Part shown: positions 22,854 through 32,609 of the stretch, in pieces
Position numbering within the stretch: the first letter of the stretch is position 1
Layout: each line of letters opens with the position of its first letter
NCBI GenBank assembly: GCA_002104935.1
Contig: MCGT01000023.1
Span: 124,001 to 188,000, forward strand
Direction of reading: 5' to 3'
Source of the DNA: Hesseltinella vesiculosa
Taxonomy: Eukaryota > Mucoromycota > Mucoromycetes > Mucorales > Cunninghamellaceae
Length of the DNA: 64,000 nt
The notes under the pieces: generated by a model
Told to the model about the DNA's origin: nothing
Databases searched by the model: none
The model's input: only the letters and a program-made list of their open reading frames with translations
Program-made: the position numbers and the translations under genes

Positions 22854-23457
22854 ATGACAAGCGAAGTTGCTCAAGTTGCTGGTTTCCAGCTCGACAAGGT
22901 AAATAAAAATGATCAAGCAGCAGCTCGAATCCAGCTTATTCTCTTCCTGCCACCGAAAAAAAAAAGATTCACACGCTTATTTTTTTATTTTTGCTACAAG
23001 ACCACCGATCTCTCTCTGTCGGTGGAAGATGCGGTGGCACAAGGCACCGACACTGCCAACCAGCTTGAAAACTTGCTGGAACTGCTCGTGCCAAAGGATG
23101 TTTGCTCGAACGAAGTGGCCAAGGTAATAAAAAAAGGGGGGGAGTGTAATAAGCACATGCATTGTGAATTGATTTCGGACACGAAATAATTATTCTTAGG
23201 AAGCATACTTGGAATGTCTGAAATTGAAAGAATACCTAAATGAGCAGCTGTGGTCGGTAGCCGACAACGAGGCTGTGAAAAACATCCAAACCGCCTTGGA
23301 TTTGACGACTCGTGCCACCCTTAACTATGAAATGATGATTGATGCTGCCAACGGAGATTGGTAAAAAAAAAAAAAAAAAAAAAAGAAAATAACCATGATG
23401 CTGAGTTCCTCTTTTCAAAACAGGGAACTTGTGGACGTCACCATACCCAGCCTGTGA
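22854..23457 (+). CDS. Unrecognised small acidic helical protein, 120 residues
   Basis: Four exons (22854-22898, 23001-23123, 23200-23360, 23424-23457) join in phase to 120 residues. Composition is acidic and strongly helical, with heptad-like leucines (LENLLELLVP, YLECLKLKEYL) and no signal peptide or membrane segment. It ends in DWELVDVTIPSL. Intron 3 begins GT followed directly by a run of about 20 A. I do not recognise a family, so no function is offered. Continuous coding through four exons with valid sites makes a real gene likely. An ATG at 22765 lies upstream in the T-rich leader but is a weaker choice. Confidence 0.65.
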
Positions 23458-23865
23458 GGCATGACCATCTTCTGTATTCCCCTTTTCCATCACTGGGTTC
23501 CCACATACCCGCTCCCACACACGCACTCTCTCATTTTTTTTAGCCCTCCCCCTAATCAAATCAAATAATAAAAAGCTTCCCCTGAACCACCATTATAAAC
23601 ACAGGCCAAGGTTAAGATTTTCGTCTGAACCAAAGTGGTTTATTACACGCACGTTACGCAGTCATCGGTCTTCAAACACAGATGCCAAACTAGAGCGGCA
23701 ACGTTGGCTTACAGGATATCCGCCAGCTATCGCCACAATGGGATCCATTGGCACACGTCGATTTTGAGCGTCATTTTATTATCTGAACGGCTATGCTGAC
23801 CGACAAAGCTGTCTGATAAAAAAGACAGTTCCTATCCTTTTGTTTGCTCGTCGGTTAGGCTGCTC

Positions 23866-24170
23866 AGAGCCAGTTTTGAGCTGTTCTTTTCTTTACTGAC
23901 CTGGAACAGTACACTGTGTGGCTACAAAAAGAATTGGAGGTCCGCTTTCAACCAAATCCAAGGGGGTCGGGAGGTCGCAGGGGGGAAATGGCCGCTTTTC
24001 TTGCTTTTTTGGCTGGAGAAACGGAGGACTCCAAATCAGTTTCGTGAAAACATTGGCTGGGTAACCTCGACCGATCAGCCTGATTTATTTAGCATCACCA
24101 TTATTTAAGCTTTCCTACGCCCATCCAAAATTTCACCTTGATTCATCTTATTCAAAAGTGCTGTACAGCA
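23866..24170 (+). repeat. Copy B of the foldback-repeat family, in the promoter of the COG0523 GTPase gene
   Basis: Begins AGAGCCAGTTTTGAGCTG, a match to the terminal GGGCCAGTTTTGC of the foldback at 50402, and runs through TCGCAGGGGGGAAATGGCCG, GGCTGG, GGAGG-CTCCAAA, TTGGCTGGGTAAC, CGATCAGCCTGATTTATTT and ends near ATTCAAAAGTGCTGTACAGCA, which is nearly identical to the inner part of both foldback arms. It is a single arm without its partner. It ends about 150 bp before the ATG at 24319. Confidence 0.7.
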
Positions 24171-24318
24171 TTTGCTATTTTTTCTCTTTTTTTTCTACTT
24201 TTTTGTTGCTGTTTGAAATCGGAGTTTTGGAGCGGATGTTGTTGCGTTGGCTGTTTGAAAAAAAATACAAAAAGTCTCTTTTTCCAATCGTTCCTCCAGT
24301 GTCATCCCGCTACGAAAC

Positions 24319-25664
24319 ATGGTTGATGACAAGCCCATTCCCGTCACGGTTTTTACCGGATTTCTTGGCAGTGGTAATCCTCTGAGAAAATCGCAAGAGC
24401 CAAAGGACGGAAATCAGCCTAAACAATACCCTTTTGTTCTTATGCAGGAAAAACCACCACGATCCTACAATTACTCAAACAGCTGCCAGAAGAGTACAAG
24501 GTTTGCCTGTTGAAAAATGAATTTGGCGATGTGGCAGGTAAGGATGAGGAATGCATACAGCCGAGAGCGATCAATGTCAAAGTCCTGACACTGTTTCATC
24601 GTTCTTGCGATAGTGGACAGCTTGCTGGCCAAGGAAACCAACATTGGCGTGCAGGAAATGATGAATGGATGCCTGTGCTGTGTCCTTGTTGGCCAAATGA
24701 AGCTGGCTTTATTGGAACTCAAAGGTGAGAGTGGAAAACAGCCGAGGAAGCAAGCGCGGAACTCACCTTTTTTTTTTTTTTTTTGACCAGAAAAATACAA
24801 CCCTGATCGCATCATTGTGGAGACAAGGTAACGGTTAGGATAGCAGGCAAGGGACAGGGCACTTATGCGTGGTTTCGTTACGGCACGAATTAGTGGCAGC
24901 GCTTTTCCTCAGGGAGTATCACTGCAAATCAGAGATATGGCTGCGGATGGGTTTGTGCTGGATTCGATTATCACTGTCGTTGACTGTGTGAATTTCCGGG
25001 GCTACGAAGATACCAGCTACACCGCCAACCTACAAGCACAATACACGGATGTGATCTTGCTGAACAAACATGAATTGGTAAGACTTTGCTGTCGTAGCCT
25101 CCCAGCCTCACCATTTTATAGGTCTCTGAACAGGAGCTGGATTTGGTGATCGACCATGTCAACGAGCTGAATACAGATACTCCCAAAGTGAAGAGCGATA
25201 GCAAGCACGGCGTGTCACCCGACCTCGTGCTTGGCTTGGATACGCAGCTGTTCAAAGTCGCCTATGACAAGACGGGTGCGATGGAGGAAATGGTGTTTGA
25301 TCCCCATCATCAAGAAAACGAAGTGGATCTGATCCAAGTCACTGTGCCAGCCAGCCAAGGCGCTTGGTTCACCCGCGACTACCTTGAACAATGGCTCAAG
25401 ACCCTACCAAAGGAAGACATCTATCGCGTCAAAGGCTTTGTGCGTGACGGCGCCAACCAGCAGCTTTTTATCCTTAACCATGCCTTTGGCCGCTTCACGT
25501 TGACACCAGTGGCCCATCAGGAAACGCTGCAGCAGAGCAGGGACATCGCCATCAAGATCACCATCATGGGCCAGGACCTGCGCCTGTTCCAGCCTCGCAT
25601 CGAAAAAGCCCTCGTCAAGAACGGCCAAGGCACGCTCCAATTAATAGAAGCTCATAGACACTAA
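24319..25664 (+). CDS. COG0523/CobW-type P-loop GTPase (putative metallochaperone)
   Basis: Six exons encode 339 residues. The Walker A loop GFLGSGKTTT spans residues 14-23 and is split by intron 1. The family's zinc-binding CxCC motif is intact as GCLCC (C68, C70, C71). Next come the ETSGSAFP switch region, a DCVN Walker B-like strand and the guanine-specificity motif LLNKHEL. The C-terminal CobW_C domain (about 210-330) has YRVKGFVRDG and a string of metal-ligand-type His residues. COG0523 proteins move Zn2+ or other metals to client enzymes in a GTP-dependent way. The N-terminal CVPE-type motif of ZNG1/CBWD proteins is absent and the switch motif is ETSG rather than ETTG, so this looks like a separate fungal subgroup. 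A foldback-repeat copy lies in its promoter. Confidence 0.9.
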
Positions 25665-25781
25665 AATAGACGTTTTACCAGAGCGATCCGGTGAGGGCGA
25701 TGGCTTGGTGGAAAGGATATAAGGAAAAGTATGGTTTAATAAGATGATACAATGATAATAGGTAAGTGTAGCTATATACAA

Positions 25782-25822
25782 ATAGAGAGAGAGAGAGTGA
25801 GAGAGAGGGAGGGAGGGAGAGG
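25782..25822. repeat. GA/GGGA microsatellite
   Basis: A purine-only tract of (GA)n passing into (GGGA)n, lying between the convergent stops at 25664 and 25826. It sits in the 3' flank of both genes; no function is inferred. Confidence 0.85.
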
Positions 25823-25825
25823 AGA

Positions 25826-28800
25826 TCATGCATTTGCCAAAGCGGCGAGCTCAGCCAGACTATGCTCGAGGTCTTTGAATTCATCGTCTTCGTAAAAGTG
25901 GTCACTCATACTGCCCGCCATCTTGGCTACATCCAGCGCAACAGGTTGGTCATCCCAAGCGTTGTCCATGTCGGTGACGTGGCTAGCTTCATCATCGTCG
26001 ACATACACCGTGACGAATTCCATGTGCTCGAGGATTTGTGTGGTCAACACTTTTTTCTTCTTGGTCGGCTTTCTCTGGGCCGTGACCGTGGCGGTCGGTG
26101 GAGGCGGCAGAGATTGGACATCTGTTGGCTGTTGGTTGGTCATGGTCATGGGCAGAGGGTCGAGGGTGAGGGATGCCATGGCGTTGGCCGGGGGATCAAA
26201 AGGACACAGCAGATCTTGTGGGTCGAAGCGGATAAACGAGGGCGGGGCACAGGCCGAGACGTGCCGCTGCCATTGGACGCCGGTGTGGTACAGCTGGGGA
26301 TGGGTCCGAAGGTTGCCCCAGAGGTCAATCATGGGCAACTCGACGAAAAACGGCAGGCGGTTGTCCGGTAGCTGGCTAAAGATGGTATCGTTGCGCATGA
26401 GCGGCACAACAAACGACGCGACGGCTGATTTGGCTCGGGTGTGCTTGATGTGCGTGCCAAATTCGAGGTGGTTGGTGGAGAACGATTCAAAGTCTTGGAA
26501 ATTTGGGTACACCATGACATAACCTCGCAGGTAGACCAGCTCGATAAAGTACTTTTTCCACGATTTCTTCCATCGGTTGGAGCGCGATTGCGGCACGGTG
26601 GTGTTCAGCTGGGGCACGGGTGAGTCTAGATCTTGCAATCGAGCCGTCAGGTACTGATGGAACTCGCGCCAGTGCTCAGGAAAGTACACAGCGCCCCAGC
26701 TGCAAGGGACCTGGCTGGCATAGGGTGAGCGTGCTGGGTAGCCACTGGGCAAGAGCTCGTCGTTGGGATCAAAGGCCACCCGGCCCTGAGGCTTCAGCTC
26801 CAAGTTGCGCGGTGAGTACAGGCTGATGCCGTAGATCCAGGACCGGCCGTTGCTGAAGAGTGGGTCGTAGCGATAGTGTAGAATGTTGTATTTGATCCAA
26901 ACATAAAACAGCGGAGACACTTCGATGTCGTCTTCCAAAAGCACGCCGTAGTGATCGTTGCTGCTGGGGAACCAGGACTCAACAATGGCAGGCATCAGGC
27001 CGCCTTTTCGGATGCGGTGACGTAGATCCGTGTTACCGTGGATCCACCTAAAGCTGTGCACAAGCATGCGGGTGACTTTATCGGCCGTTTGGTCCATGTG
27101 GATCGCCAGGTCCACGCGGTCGCCGAGGTACTTTGCTTCGCGTAATGAGCTCAGCAGCCGAGACAGTGAATGGGGTCGTCGATCCGTAATCACCACCAAT
27201 TCCACCTTGATTTTGTTCCAATCTGAGAAAGATGCGTCAGCTTCCCACAAAAATAAAATAAAATAAAAAAAAAAAGGATCCGGGTCTTACGTTGCAGAGC
27301 AGCAATGGGGAGGTTTGCTAACCAGAGAGCATGGGCCACTTGATCAGAAGGTAGATGAATGGCGGTGCAAGGAGACAGCAGGCCAGGCGACTTGACGACG
27401 GCTTGCACATGATCAAAATAGGGCGAGTCCTCCAAATGGAGGAAGACGGTAGGCTGGATGGCATGGACGAGGCGGCCGAGGCGGGAGGTAAGCTGCGCTG
27501 TAAGAGACACCATTTCTAAATCCAGATCGTGCACCACAAACGGCCGGCGACATTCCTGCGCAAGCAGGGGTGACCAGTAAGCGCCTTGAAGACCTGCGCT
27601 TTCACCCGCCAGCACCACATGGACCGGGACGGTGTCTGGGAAGCGGCAGAGTAGGGGGAACAGCACTTTGGCGTGGTCGACAGAGGTCACCAGAAACATG
27701 AGAGACTTGTAGGACGGGGTGATGGAGCGGAAGCGGTAGTCTAGGGCTGTGGGGTGAGTTCGGTGGGCCAGCAGGCGGCGCCAAGCAGGGTTGCTGTCGT
27801 AAGCCGGTGGAATGACTTGGTGGCAGGCCAAGCGGGTGGGAACGTTGGTCAGAAAAGCATGGGGTGATTTCTTGTTGGCAGCCATGGCAGACGTAGGGGG
27901 TGGTAGCACAATGGAAGGGATGCCAACATTGGCCAGGGCTTGGCTGAGGTAGTACGAGAGAGGTGAGGCTAGCATATCAGGACGCTGCTCGGCCAACAAG
28001 GCTGAGAGCCAGGAGCGTTGTAGCACCCAAGTGTGATGGAGCATATCCACAGGCTGAGTCACCTGAGGTAAAAAATGAAAGGCGGCAGGCAGACAATGGA
28101 TAGCCGGGGCAAAGCTGGTGGCGAAAGCATTGGTGGGCAGTAAAGATGCATGGTAGCCCAGCAGAGTGGCGTGGTAGGGTGAGTCCGAGTCAAGCAATCG
28201 CACCATGGTCGGCAGGAATTGGTCGCTGGGGACGGCACCGTCATCGAGAATCCAAAGATAGTCTGACGTAAAGTCCAATTGGGGGAGGACGGATAGCCAA
28301 GCGGACTTGGCGGCCGAGCCGTCCGGCGTTAGTGGGGATGCAATGGTTGTCACTTGTGAAGACGAGGCACGCACAAGTTTCTGGACCCAAGCCTTGTCGG
28401 TTGGATGATGTACAATCCAGACCGCATCTACAGCCGGGAGGGAGGCCAATTGGAGTTTCAGAGACGCCCGATCGGTAGCTTGGATGACGACCGAGGTGGA
28501 GAGGCGAGCGGGCTGAGGCGTTTGCTGAACCAGATTGAAAAGTGCTGAGCTATTGGCTCCGGGTTGCTGGTAGTATTGGAGGTTTTGGATAAAGTCGTTG
28601 TTGTCATTCAGAATGTCTGAGTGAGTAGGGTATCTTTGAGGGGTCCAGTGATCTAAATAAAACGGATTGAGCCATGACAACAAAAAAAAAACACGCTTTT
28701 TATTATAATGAATTTTTTTTGTACCTTGTCGCCAGTGTAAAAAAGGGTCTTTTTTGTGGATAGTATGATTGACAGGATCGTTGGTTTGCAAGGTGAGGGG

Positions 28801-28911
28801 AACAACAGTGACGGGGGATGTGCGATGGTCCACCCATGCTGACCAAAACTGGGTTATTAGAAAGTAAGAGAGGAGTAGATAGAAGAGGTATTTAACGGGA
28901 GGGGTGGCCAT
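25826..28911 (-). CDS. Type II membrane protein with glycosyltransferase-like (GT-A) modules
   Basis: Three exons (28911-28725, 28652-27291, 27222-25826) encode 981 residues. A short cytosolic tail and a membrane anchor (residues ~6-25) suggest a Golgi type II protein. Three modules follow. Module 1 (about 150-300) starts STSVVIQATDRASLKLQL and has a DYLWILDDG acidic motif. A middle module (about 400-500) contains SLMFLVTSVDHAKVLFPLLC. Module 3 (about 520-760) starts VELVVITDRRPHSLSRLL and carries HYGVLLEDDIEVSP, a GT-A-like DxD-type motif, then YVWIKYN and a conserved tryptophan-rich stretch. The tail is acidic. The fold assignment rests on motif pattern only; the sugar donor is unknown. An out-of-frame ATG five bases upstream (ATGCCATGG) could cause leaky scanning. 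Confidence 0.75.
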
Positions 28912-29140
28912 GGCATGAAGTCGACGTGGATCATAAAACAAAAAAAAAAATAAAATAAAAAGGAGGGGAAAGGGAAGAGAAAAAGAAGGAATGGATGGAG
29001 TGGGGATTGACAAGGAAGAAAAAATAGGTTGAAAAGAAATGAAGAAAAAACCCAGGAACAACCCAAATCCTCGTCAAAACATGTTACACAAGTGATGTAT
29101 GGACAAAAAAATCCAGATTTAAAAGCAAAAGGTTTTTTAT

Positions 29141-29804
29141 TTACTTAGAGGTTAGGTATTCTTCCAGACTAGCAACAATGACACCATGGTCTTCCCACTG
29201 TTTTAGTCCGGTCACGGTGATCGTGCCAATCATCCCAACATTCTTTACGTGCAAGGGAAACGATCCTCCATGCGTGGCATAGTCATATTCGGAGATCTAA
29301 AAACGCACAGCAATAAATTGGTGCGTTGCCACTAGCGGCTCTACTCTTAATTTCTTACAAATGAACCTTGCTCCAACGTTCGTCCCTTGACAATCAATGA
29401 ATTGCCCATCCAATAACTCGAATGTCGAAACCGATTGACCGTATTGCTGTTCAATTGCAAATAAAATGGATATTACCCAGAGAATGAAGTCAATTAGAGT
29501 TTTCGTGGACTTTCTAGTCTGTGCCACCTTTCCTAAATTAGCTCTTGCCCATCCTTGTTTACCTTTTGCGCTTGATCCAAGCTTCATTGTCAGGACTTGT
29601 GCCATCCATCGCAAAGCGAAACACGCACATTCCGTTTGCAGTAATATCAATCGCCACCGGTCGGTTGCCATGGTCGTTTTGCACATGCTTCAAAATCAGC
29701 TGACCAATCTCCAGTGCATCTTGAGAGCTGAACGTGTCAAATTGCAGACGTTGTTCTTGCTCCTCAATTTTTTCCAATAGTTTCTGTGCTTCCTGTACTG
29801 CCAT
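29141..29804 (-). CDS. UPF0303 / HbpS-like (heme-degrading-domain fold) protein
   Basis: Three exons (29804-29563, 29446-29359, 29296-29141) encode 161 residues. The order of motifs matches UPF0303 proteins of bacteria and fungi: LEKIEEQEQRLQF, PVAIDITANGMCVFRFAMDGT, IKRKSNTVNRFRHSSY, YATHGGSFPLHVKN and GMIGTITVTGL-DHGVIVASL. The family is related in fold to GlcG/HbpS proteins, some of which bind or degrade heme; the biochemical role of UPF0303 members is not settled. Length matches the family (about 155-170). Its promoter is shared with SNW1 on the other strand. Confidence 0.9.
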
Positions 29805-30344
29805 TTTCTGCTCCTGTTCTGGAAAAAAAAAAAGAAGAGATTAAAAAAAAAAATCTTGCCTCGATGAATTTATTTTCTGGTCGATCTGTTGGGGGTCAAG
29901 CGGCCAGTCAATTGCCACGGGTAATTTCACCATTAGGCAATGGAAAATAAAATCAGCTTTCAATCAAATGGCTTCTTACTCACTCCCTAACCGACCTTTT
30001 TTTTTTTTTTTTTTATCTTCGTTTGTCAAGGTTGGTAGCTCAATCTACAAAAAATCATGCGTTCATCAAACCATGGACTGGAGGGCGTGGGCAGAGGCAA
30101 AAGGTAGCCAGTCGATGTCAGTGACCAAAGAAAGGACGAGCAATATGCTGGGAGCAGCAGAGATGTCTCGGACCAGCACCACTCGACCACCACTTTGTGC
30201 TAGCAGAACTGAAGCACCTTTGCGCAGGCCAACGACATTGGACCAATAGAAAAGCGGCGCTGCTGAGATTTTTTTTTTTGTTTTTGTTTTCAACCTCTTT
30301 TCTTGGCTTATTCTTTTTTACACATTTTTTTACTGTTGTGCAGC
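29805..30344. promoter_or_regulatory. Divergent region between the UPF0303 gene and SNW1
   Basis: 540 bp between two divergent start codons. It contains several A/T runs (29822-29832, 29999-30014, 30269-30277) and a CCAAT sequence on each strand near 30237-30246 (CATTGGACCAATAG). A short hydrophobic minus-strand frame at 30066-30260 has no ATG and is not called. Confidence 0.45.
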
Positions 30345-32449
30345 ATGGCTACATTATCAAGGTATGTGCATCAAGAATAATCGGCAAAATAAAAGAGATG
30401 ATGGCATAGGTTTAATGGAACGATGGAAAACAAAGAGAACAACGTTTGATGACATCTTTTTTTGATGGACTAGTTTGTTACCAAAGCCAAAACATACCTT
30501 GGAGACCGTCTCCAATCAACGCCAATCACAGACCCTCAATCAGCAATTGATCAGCACAACTAAATCGATTCCAGCTTATGGTCAGCGCCAATCTTACCGA
30601 CCTCGCTTCCCTGAAGACTTTGGCAATGGCGGTGCGTTTCCCGAAATCAACATTGTCCAGTACCCGCTGGACATGGGCCGCAAAAAGTCATCGGAAACCA
30701 GCGGCGGCACCTTGACATTGGAAGTTGATCGAGAAGGCAATGTTGCTTACGATGCCATTGCCCGCCAAGGCCATGCAAAGGACCGCATTGTCCACACCTC
30801 CCTCAAAGACATGGTGCCCATTCGGGAACGCAAGGATGTGGATGTCGACAAGCTGGTGATGGATCGGCCCAGTGAAGATGAAGTCATGTCGGTTGCTGAA
30901 AAAACAAAGGCTGCCCTCGAACGCATCGTCAACGGAAAGATCAAGGCCGCCCAGCCCAAGAACGTCGTGTCTACCAGCGGCGGCACCAACAAGGACCCCA
31001 CCTATATCCGCTACACACCTGCTCAAGGCGGCAGCAACGGCGCCACCCAGCGTATCATCCGCATGGTCGACGCCCCCGTCGACCCCATGGCTCCTCCCAG
31101 CTTTCAACACAAGAAGATCCCCCGCGGCCCTCCCTCTCCACCCGCCCCAGTCATGCACTCACCTCCTCGGAAACTCACAGCTGAACAACAGGCCGAATGG
31201 ATCATCCCTCCTTGTATTTCCAACTGGAAGAACACCAAAGGTTACACCATCCCCTTGGACAAACGTCTGGCCGCCGACGGCCGTGGCCTGCAGGAACTGA
31301 CCATCAATGACAAATTTGCAAAGTTCTCTGAAGCCCTCGGTGCAGCTGATCGCCATGCCCGTGAAGAAGTCCGCCAACGTAACCTCATGCAACAAAAGCT
31401 GGCTCAAAAAGAAAAGGATGTCGAAGAAGAAAAGTTACGCTCCTTGGCCCAAAAGGCCCGTGAAGAGCGCTCTGGTTTCAAGTCCGCCGCTGCCGACGAT
31501 GTTCCTCCTTCCACAGCTCAAAACCGCCCTTCTGCCGCTTCATTGATGCTCAACTACGACTCGTCCTCCGGCTCAGACTCGGGCTCGGATTCGGAAGACG
31601 ACAAGAATGCGTCCCGTCGCCCCCGCCGCCGTAGCAGCTCCGCCAGCTCCCGTGGTGGACGTCCCCGCCGAGGCAGCCATAGCTCTGCTAGCTCCCGTGA
31701 AGAACGACACCGTCGACAGCCAAGCGACTCCGACGATGCTACCCCGCCTCGCCGCACCCGTGAACAGTTGGAAAAGGTGGACGACAACATGGCCCGGGAA
31801 CGTGATGAACTGCGCCGAGAACGACAAAAGCGACGTGAACGTGAATACCGAATGCAACACATGGGTACCGAAGCCCGCGCCAAGCATCTGGCCAGGTAAA
31901 AAAAAAAAAAATACCAGCTTGGCTGGCTGGAGGCTGATACTTTTTCTTTCCATTCTTAGACAACAGAACCGAGATGTGTCTGAAAAGATCGCCCTTGGTC
32001 TAGCCAAACCCTCGGCAAGCAGCAAGGAAAGTATGTACGATGCTCGTCTGTTCAACCAATCGGCTGGTCTCTCGTCGGGTTTCAAGGATGAAGAATCTTA
32101 TAGCCTGTACGACAAACCGCTCTTCAACCAAACGGCCTCCTCCATCTACAAATTCCGTGGCAACACACAAGACTCCGAAATCTTTGGCAGCATGGACTCG
32201 GACGAGCTGGAGAAATCGATCCATCAGGACAAATTCGGTGTGAAGCATGGTTTCAAAGGCGCCGAGGGTGGTGTTGCTGGCAGCTCTTCTGGCCCTGTCG
32301 AATTCGAAAAAGAAATCAAGGTCACCAAATCCTCCAAGAAACAAGATGACGTCTATGGTCTCGATACCTTTTTGAACAAGGCCAAGAAAGGAAAACGCTC
32401 GCATGAAGACTTGGATGACAGCGACGACGACCGCCGCCACAAACGCTGA
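30345..32449 (+). CDS. SNW1: SNW domain protein SNW1/SKIP/Prp45, spliceosome and transcription cofactor
   Basis: Three exons (30345-30361, 30474-31895, 31960-32449) encode 642 residues; exon 1 holds only 17 coding bases (MATLS plus two bases). The N-terminus has LLPKPKHTLE and the PPYGQR-type motif IPAYGQRQSYRPRFPEDFG. The SNW core is clear: SPPRKLTAEQQAEW, IPPCISNWKNTKGYTIPLDKRLAADGRGL. A long Arg/Ser/Glu-rich helical region follows, then the conserved C-terminal DRDVSEKIALGLA-like segment and YDARLFNQ...GLDSGF-like repeats. The protein bridges Prp19-complex components and catalytic RNA in the activated spliceosome and also contacts transcription factors. Fits the family in length. It converges on the DGK gene. 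Confidence 0.96.
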
Positions 32450-32609
32450 ATTCCCCATCGCCTTTGCCACCACCTTTTTTTTTTTTTTTTTTTCCTTCGT
32501 CATTGTTTTGCTTTTCAACATGCACATATTTCTGCTTCACTCGCCATATCTTCCCTCTCATTCAAAATAAATAAGTTAATGCGCTCCGTCGACCAATCGA
32601 TTGGCAGTC

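Noticed and set aside
30066..30293. Hydrophobic minus-strand frame upstream of SNW1
   Set aside because: It has no ATG, would start from a non-AUG codon in an A-rich stretch, and lies in a divergent promoter. No domain is recognisable.
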